NCBI GenBank assembly: GCA_025331445.1
Contig: JAIWNE010000019.1
Coordinates: 310,001-374,000, forward strand
Direction of reading: 5' to 3'
Length of the DNA: 64,000 nucleotides
DNA from: Blakeslea trispora
Taxonomy: Eukaryota > Mucoromycota > Mucoromycetes > Mucorales > Choanephoraceae
The notes below the pieces were generated by a model. It was not told where the DNA came from and did no database searches. It was given only the letters and a program-made list of their open reading frames with translations. How positions within the stretch are numbered: position 1 is the first letter of the stretch; every line of letters begins with the position of its first letter. Below, piece after piece: positions 58,943 to 64,000 of this stretch. Position numbers and translations under genes: made by a program.

Positions 58943-60938
58943 ATGTCATCAATTATTACCTCTGCAATCAAAACCGTATTCAACCTTGAAAACACAAGTG
59001 CTGCTCTTAGTGCTTCCAAAGTTAACGGTGTTAGAGTTTTTAACCAAACAATTAAAGTTGACGCCTCTGTTTGGGAAGAATGTCTTGAGAATTACAAGTC
59101 AAAAGAAGATTTAGAAGAAGAATGTGAAGAAGACGATATGGATAAGAACATCAGCTTTGGTGAGTCAGAGAGTAACTTGATAGCCGAAATTCTTATTAAC
59201 AACAAAATAGAAAACGAAGCACAAATTGTGGAGTTTATCAACTATGTCTATCGTCCAAAGTCGGAACACGTTACAGACTCTCCTTTCAAGCTAACAAATG
59301 TTTCTGATAAAACTGTTTTGGGCGTACTTTGGAAATACACAGAGCGTTTTAACAAGACTACGGCTTTGGGGTTCAACCAATGGTTGAAGAAACAAAACAT
59401 CGACTTCTTAATAGAGGAGCCTGAGCTAAAAGTATTAAAGCTTCCAGGATCTGAAACAGAAAAATTAAGAATCAGGGTTTTGAGCGTGTTAGACAGTCAA
59501 TTTCATGGTAAGCTTGAAAACGGTATTATAGGACAAGATAACATGCTAACTCCGGTTTTATAGATGAGATTGCAGACAACATTGTCAGTACAATCCCCCC
59601 AGATACCATGCATACATTAAATAACTCAAAGATGATGGTTACAAAGTCATTGGATATTGCAGAAAGTCGAAAAACGAAAGTGACAATCGGGCTTTACTAC
59701 TACAAAGAATCTCTTATCTGCGTACTGAATCCGGATACCGTCACAATGCGTTTGACTTGGAACCTCGTGATTTTTTGCAAGACTCAACCAAAGTTGAAAG
59801 AACCTTTAATATGATGATGAATACCTTTGAACAAGCCAGACAAAGAACGTTTCCTGCCAGAGCTGAGTTCACTTTGAGCTATACAAATGGTCTTCGTCTG
59901 CTGGACAATATTGAAGGTGAAGTGAACCAAATCCTAGCGTCTGAACCTCCTGTAATGAGTGTTATTAGTACAGATGTTGTTGTTGATTACTTGATTAATA
60001 TGGTACGCACCTATCAAGCATTCTACCAATCTCTCAGTAATCAAGCGAACATTATTCATCAACAAGAAAGTCTTTCTTCTTTGGCTGTGATCGCATATAT
60101 TTACAGTGGTCTTCTCTCCAGACCTTATGACTGGTCAACTTGGAGAAGCATCTCTAGATATTTAAACCGTAACCGCTCTTCTCGCTCACAAATGCTTCAG
60201 CTCATTCATGGCTCACTCGTGTTTGACAACAGAACAAGACGGTGGTTACTCAGAGAGCGATTCAACTTGGATGAATTGCATGCCATTTTTGCTAAATCAA
60301 TTGTCTTCATCAACACTAGAAACCGCACTACTCGAATAACCGACAATGTTCGAAGAACAAGATCCGTTTCTCCTGTTGAAACAGAACGTAGAAGAGTAAT
60401 GAGACAAAACTTGTTGAACCGGCCCGCTCCTGTAGAAGATCCTCAAGATGATGTAGCCACTTTGCCTTTCACCGTTCTAAGAGGCCCTCCTCAGCCTTAT
60501 TTAGAATCATTGTATCTTGCTGATCCGGAAGCTACTCGTATTACTTTAAAATATGCCACCACTGTATATGAATCGAGTAGAGCACCTTTCCGCGCGTACA
60601 TCAACATGTTGCAAACTCATGGTAACGATGTGCGTGTTGTTGACGCCATGATCGAAGGGCTCATCTACCAGTTGTTTAACAATGCTGAAGCTGTTGTTCC
60701 TGAACAGTATTTCAATCCCGGTTTTCGATCTACTGATATAAGCTTAAACGTACTCCAAAATGAACACGCTTTTTTCCGTCGGACCTTTTCTCTTAATTCA
60801 CTACACATTCTTTTTCCCAGTCCTTTACATGTCAACATCAAAGAAGCTTATATGACTAATCATCGGAAACAAAGGGCGATTCATTTGACAGATGCAAGAG
60901 AAGCATACTTATATTGGCTAGTGATAAATATACTGTAG
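58943..60938 (+). CDS. Unrecognised three-exon gene (about 631 codons)
   Basis: I do not recognise the family. A consistent model is 58943-59507, 59564-59587 and 59632-60938, with introns of 56 nt (GTAAGC, GCTAAC branch, TATAG) and 44 nt (GTACAA, CTCAAAG); it closes in frame at 631 aa. The first part is acidic and helical (ENYKSKEDLEEECEEDD). In the middle, KVIGYCRKSKN followed by ALLLQRISYL resembles the YxRxS start of serine recombinases, but the usual downstream motifs are not seen. The C-terminal ~400 residues are helical and Arg-rich (RRTRSVSPVETERRRVMR), with no signal peptide or membrane helix. Without the second intron the region would contain a stop and a frame shift, so an alternative reading is a decayed gene. 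It lies between a foldback element and a MITE that begins two bases after its stop. Confidence 0.55.
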
Positions 60939-60940
60939 TA

Positions 60941-61268
60941 CACTATTTCCGGAAATTATTCGCTCACAAAAAGAAAAAAACATTGCTCACTAGAAAATTA
61001 AAACATCACTCATAAGAAAATAAAACTAGCACTCAGAATAAAAGTAAAAAATCACTCACTAGCATTTAAAGAATTCGTTCACTTTTTGAATTTATAACAA
61101 CAATGAATCACGTTTTGTTTAAATACGGCAAGGATTTGAAGGCTGCTTGAGCAGAAAGCCTATTTAGTATTTTCGTTCACTTTGTACACTATTAATAAAC
61201 GCATTTTCTTCTTTAACTTTGAGCGATGTTTTTTTCTTTTTGTGAGCGAATAATTTCCGAAAATAGTG
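60941..61268. mobile_element. MITE copy 1 (Tc1/mariner-type, TA-flanked)
   Basis: A 328-bp non-coding element with terminal inverted repeats of about 43 bp (60941-60983 and 61226-61268, one mismatch seen in the first 43 positions). It is flanked by TA at 60939-60940 and 61269-61270, the target duplication expected for Tc1/mariner-type transposition. The terminus reads cactatttccggaaattatt. The near-identical ends point to recent movement. It begins two bases after the stop codon of the preceding gene. Confidence 0.92.
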
Positions 61269-62351
61269 TACCAAGTTTCGAATTAGAAATGTTGTCACTT
61301 TTTTTTTCGTATAGATAGCACAGTACTAGGATCCAATGGTTTTCGTTCAGGTCCTCGTGATAGCCTATAATCCTTGCTAGCTAGACATTCTGTTGTGTTG
61401 TTATTTATCTAGAACATACTCTTGTCTGACAATGTGGCAAATCAGCTTTTTTGAGAGATAAGCTTCACTTATCTTTTTTTTTTTCAGAAATTGGGTTCTG
61501 TGTATATATATATATATATAAAATCAAAAGCTGCAATGAGAAATCATAATAACTAACTTACAATGTTGGGGCACTAACAAATTCAACATCATTACATATC
61601 ACAAGTTGTCTAAAAAAAATGTTAGTAGCAAAATGTCTCCTTTGGTGCTAGATTTAGAATTGGTCAGAAACGATACTTACTAGAGTAAAGACTCAAAAAC
61701 CACATGTCTTGAATTGCCTTTAGTGATAGACCGAGTCAATACTTAATTTGAGTAAACCAGATTAGGCTATTTGATGAGGCACCAATCATAATCAAGAGTT
61801 TCTTGGAGACAGGTTATCAAGACGAAGCCTTAATGGAACAGAGATCAAGCAGCATGTTGATAGGCAGACATGGAATTTATCAGAGTAGCATCAGCATAAT
61901 CAATAGACATTCAAGTTGGCTATGTGATTAGACCAGCATTACATGTACATCTCATAAAGCAGTATTCTCATCTTAGAATGTGTAGAAAAAAGGCATTCAA
62001 CAGTCCTGAATACAATTCCAAAATAGAGTTTGTTCAACCACTGTTGAGAAAACTATGGTACACAGAAAAAAAAGTGTATGTTATCTAATAGTGTTATCTC
62101 TCACCCCCTTTTATTTCTTAGAAAGTGTGATCAGATTGATATCTATGTGATTTTGTTACTGTCTATTGCTTCTAAAAGAAAAAATGAAGTTTCCTTAAAA
62201 TACAATCATGAGATGCACTAGCAAAGCAAACAAATATGGATAGATGCATTTATGATGTACTTCTTTCTTTTTATTTGATGTATTGGGTAAAAATAAGCAT
62301 CAGATTATTTTCTTTGAGAACCAATCATCGATAAACCGAAAAAGGTATTTC
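61269..62351. other. Non-coding stretch with a (TA)n microsatellite
   Basis: AT-rich DNA downstream of MITE copy 1, with a (TA)n run at about 61503-61520. Open frames are short and motif-free. It ends with the 3' region of the Cys-rich peptide gene (minus strand). Confidence 0.45.
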
Positions 62352-62582
62352 TTAACAACGACATCTGTTGTCAGTCCATGTACATCCATTGACACGGCAA
62401 CATGAGGCAGGACCTGAACAGCATAAGTCTGTACATCCGCGAGGTTGGATTTCAAAGTTGGATTCAACCATCTTCTTGTAGTGTTCCATCTTTTGCAAAG
62501 ACTGAACTTCGGCTTTAGGAACAGCACTAACACCAGCGATCAAGACAATACCAGAGAAGAACAAGCTAGAGACAGAAACCAT
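62352..62582 (-). CDS. Small secreted cysteine-rich protein
   Basis: A single-exon frame of 76 aa starting at the ATG at 62582, with a TATA box about 45 bp upstream. Residues 1 to about 20 form a classic signal peptide (SSLFFSGIVLIAGVSA). A middle region of about 28 residues (KAEVQSLQKMEHYKKMVESN) looks like a propeptide or helical spacer. The last 28 residues hold eight cysteines in the order C-CC-CC-C-C-C (start GCTDLCCSG, end DNRCRC). That spacing implies up to four disulfide bonds, as in defensin-like, knottin-like or hydrophobin-unrelated effector peptides. The family is not recognised; antimicrobial, surface-active or host/partner-directed roles are all open. An in-frame upstream ATG would extend it to 113 residues but would bury the signal peptide, so it is disfavoured. 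Confidence 0.72.
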   Translation of the reverse strand: MVSVSSLFFSGIVLIAGVSAVPKAEVQSLQKMEHYKKMVESNFEIQPRGCTDLCCSGPASCCRVNGCTWTDNRCRC

Positions 62583-62626
62583 TGTGAAATAAAGACAAAC
62601 CAATCTTACTGTTGAGAAATCGGTCT

Positions 62627-62636
62627 CTTTATATAT
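62627..62636 (-). promoter_or_regulatory. TATA box of the Cys-rich peptide gene
   Basis: ATATATAAAG on the minus strand, 45-55 bp upstream of the preferred start codon, the best-placed TATA element in the window. It supports transcription starting near 62600, just ahead of the 76-codon reading rather than the longer one. Confidence 0.6.
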
Positions 62637-62950
62637 GCTGCATGAATTTGTCCATTTTACTTTATTCAGGCGCACAAGAAAACTGTGATTCAAAGTTAGA
62701 GATTTGTAATATGTACTTCCATATTACACTTCAAGCTACCTGATCTTTGTTGTTATCATTCTTTTATTACTATTTGTCGAACTTTGTACTACTAATGTCA
62801 TATACATATTGAAATAAAGTACTTATGCCACTTCATCTTCTTTGTCAGAGAAATATAGAATAAAACAGAAAAGCGGGAAGAGGAGGGTGGGAACAATAAA
62901 GATCCTTTGCTCTCGTGTAATGATTGCAATACTTCATAAATTGGAATCTA
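62637..62950. other. Spacer between the Cys-rich peptide gene and MITE copy 2
   Basis: About 310 bp of AT-rich DNA that must carry the upstream control region of the peptide gene. No open frame or recognised motif other than the TATA box at its edge. Confidence 0.4.
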
Positions 62951-63272
62951 CACTATTTCTGGAAATTATTCGCTCATAAAAAGCAAGAGAAATGCTTACT
63001 AAAGAATTAGAAACAATGTTTGAAGTAAAAGAAATAATTCACTCAATAGTATTTAGAAATTCGTTCACTTTTTGAATTCTTGAAGACGGTAAGGGAAACG
63101 TTTACGACGAAAACAAAGAGCACAGTGCACACCTTTAAAGTGTAATTTGATGACAAAGTTTGAAAGCTGCTTGAATAAAAAAAAAAAACCTACTTTATTC
63201 ACAAGTTTTTTTTTTATTAATTTTTTAGTAAGCATCCCGTTCTTCTTTTTGTGAGAGAATAGTTTCTTTTAG
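62951..63272. mobile_element. MITE copy 2, degenerate
   Basis: Same family and orientation as the copy at 60941. The left end cactatttctggaaattatt (62951) matches with one change and is preceded by TA. The internal segment tcgttcactttttgaatt is shared, as is gctgcttga. The right end is degraded (gtgagagaatagtttctttt) and its outermost bases no longer match, so the boundary near 63272 is approximate. Divergence indicates an older insertion than copy 1. Confidence 0.85.
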
Positions 63273-63680
63273 AGAAAGATGAATGACGATATAACATTTC
63301 TGATCCTTAGACCTGAGGAAACAAATTAGGGACGGTTACTATTGCTTATTCTGAGTGTCGAAATAAATTTCTGCTATAGTTTATTGAGACCATGAACATA
63401 AAACAAGACTGTACGCAAGTTGATGCTTCTTCGATCCAGTGTATGTTTAGGAAGCTAATTTCAGCCCTTTCTTCTTCTACTCTAGAAAAAAAAAAAAGGA
63501 AATTGAAAAGACATCCAAAGGCAAATCAATTAGGAAAATACAGTAATCTTTTTTTTGTAGTCTAGATATTGTTCGAGAAATCAAACTTTTATAGGCAGCT
63601 GGTTGCACCGATAATACCTTGACATTCAATACAAAGCATCTTTCCGAGACTCAGAAAAAGGCTTTTGTTGATGAATCAAA
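63273..63680. other. Spacer after MITE copy 2
   Basis: AT-rich DNA with poly-A and poly-T runs, no convincing open frame. It precedes the partial reading frame at 63681. Confidence 0.4.
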
Positions 63681-63926
63681 ATGAAAGGAGAAAAGAAATG
63701 GAAGATTGGCGAAACATGCGTTGAAGACATCATGTTTGAAGTAGGAAGCCGTGGCCTTGATTATTTTTTCTACTCAATTGATTTTAAAAATACGATACGA
63801 TACAGTATCTTCCTTTGTGCCTTGATTTATCTACTTTCAATAGCTGAAATGCCAGAATGTTACCGTCCAGACGTTATCTTTGTAATTTCCTTTCTTCAAT
63901 GTCGTGCTCAACACCGTTATTTCTGA
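63681..63926 (+). CDS. Fragment of an unrecognised protein
   Basis: An open frame of 81 codons. The first ~25 residues (KGEKKWKIGETCVEDIMFEV) read like real coding sequence. The rest becomes hydrophobic (RYSIFLCALIYLLSIAE) and may already be intron or decayed sequence. I have the impression, which I cannot check here, that similar KWKxGxxxVED segments recur in orphan gene families of Mucorales. It could be an exon of a gene continuing past the window or a relic. Confidence 0.3.
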   Translation: MKGEKKWKIGETCVEDIMFEVGSRGLDYFFYSIDFKNTIRYSIFLCALIYLLSIAEMPECYRPDVIFVISFLQCRAQHRYF

Positions 63927-64000
63927 AATGGTTGATCACGCCTGAGGAGTCTTTCAGTACAAACTGATTGACCGGCAGAACCTTTGTCCATCGTGCTTTA

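Noticed and set aside
59757..60938. A loose resemblance of the orphan gene's C-terminal part to a viral minor capsid-type helical protein
   Set aside because: Based only on scattered helical and Arg-rich pattern, with no diagnostic motif and no other viral genes nearby; not strong enough to report as a relationship.
60941..63272. The two terminal-repeat elements as LTRs of one retrotransposon
   Set aside because: Each copy has its own inverted ends and a TA flank, the interior has no gag/pol, and LTRs would not carry 43-bp terminal inverted repeats.

Overview
The window is nuclear DNA from an early-diverging filamentous fungus, most likely Mucoromycota (Mucorales-like). The evidence is internal. 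Genes are split by many short introns (about 40-90 nt, GTAAGN/GTATGN donors, CTAAC-like branch points, NAG acceptors). Intergenic DNA is AT-rich with long poly-T and pyrimidine tracts. The gene set is fungal: Cdc24-type RhoGEF, septin, Mps1 kinase, PKA regulatory subunit, OPT transporter, GH3 glycosidase. I assigned exons by hand from splice motifs and checked that every model sums to a whole number of codons; the one exception is noted. I saw no tRNA, rRNA or CRISPR.

Layout. 0-9.3 kb: 5' fragment of a probable tricalbin-like membrane protein (-), a long gene-free stretch, a secreted GH3 beta-glucosidase (+) and the poly(A) deadenylase PARN (-), whose stop codons lie 15 bp apart. 10.9-18.1 kb: an SLC25 mitochondrial carrier (-), an orphan membrane protein (+) and a Cdc24-like RhoGEF (+). 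21.4-30.6 kb: a PNUTS/PPP1R10-like PP1 regulator (-) carrying an apparent one-base frame disruption, an LEA2/NDR1-like membrane protein (+), a HIT-family hydrolase (+), an unrecognised small protein (+) and a copper amine oxidase (-). 31.9-33.7 kb: a decayed DDE transposase next to orphan exons. 34.7-46.7 kb: an SDR (+), the Mps1/TTK spindle-checkpoint kinase (-), cysteinyl-tRNA synthetase (+), ribonucleotide reductase small subunit (-) with MCB (ACGCGT) boxes upstream, and a METTL21-like methyltransferase (+). 47.5-56.9 kb: PKA regulatory subunit (+), a septin (+), glutathione reductase (+), the signal peptidase subunit Spc2 (-) and an OPT oligopeptide transporter (-).

The last 6 kb is accessory in character. 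It holds a 36-bp perfect palindrome, a foldback element of about 220 bp, an unrecognised three-exon gene of about 631 codons, two copies of a TA-flanked MITE family and, between the two MITEs, a small secreted protein whose 28-residue tail holds eight cysteines. A fragment of another unrecognised gene closes the window. This is the most likely place for something undescribed.

The conserved genes are housekeeping and cell-biology genes without a shared pathway; their arrangement is ordinary for a compact fungal chromosome.
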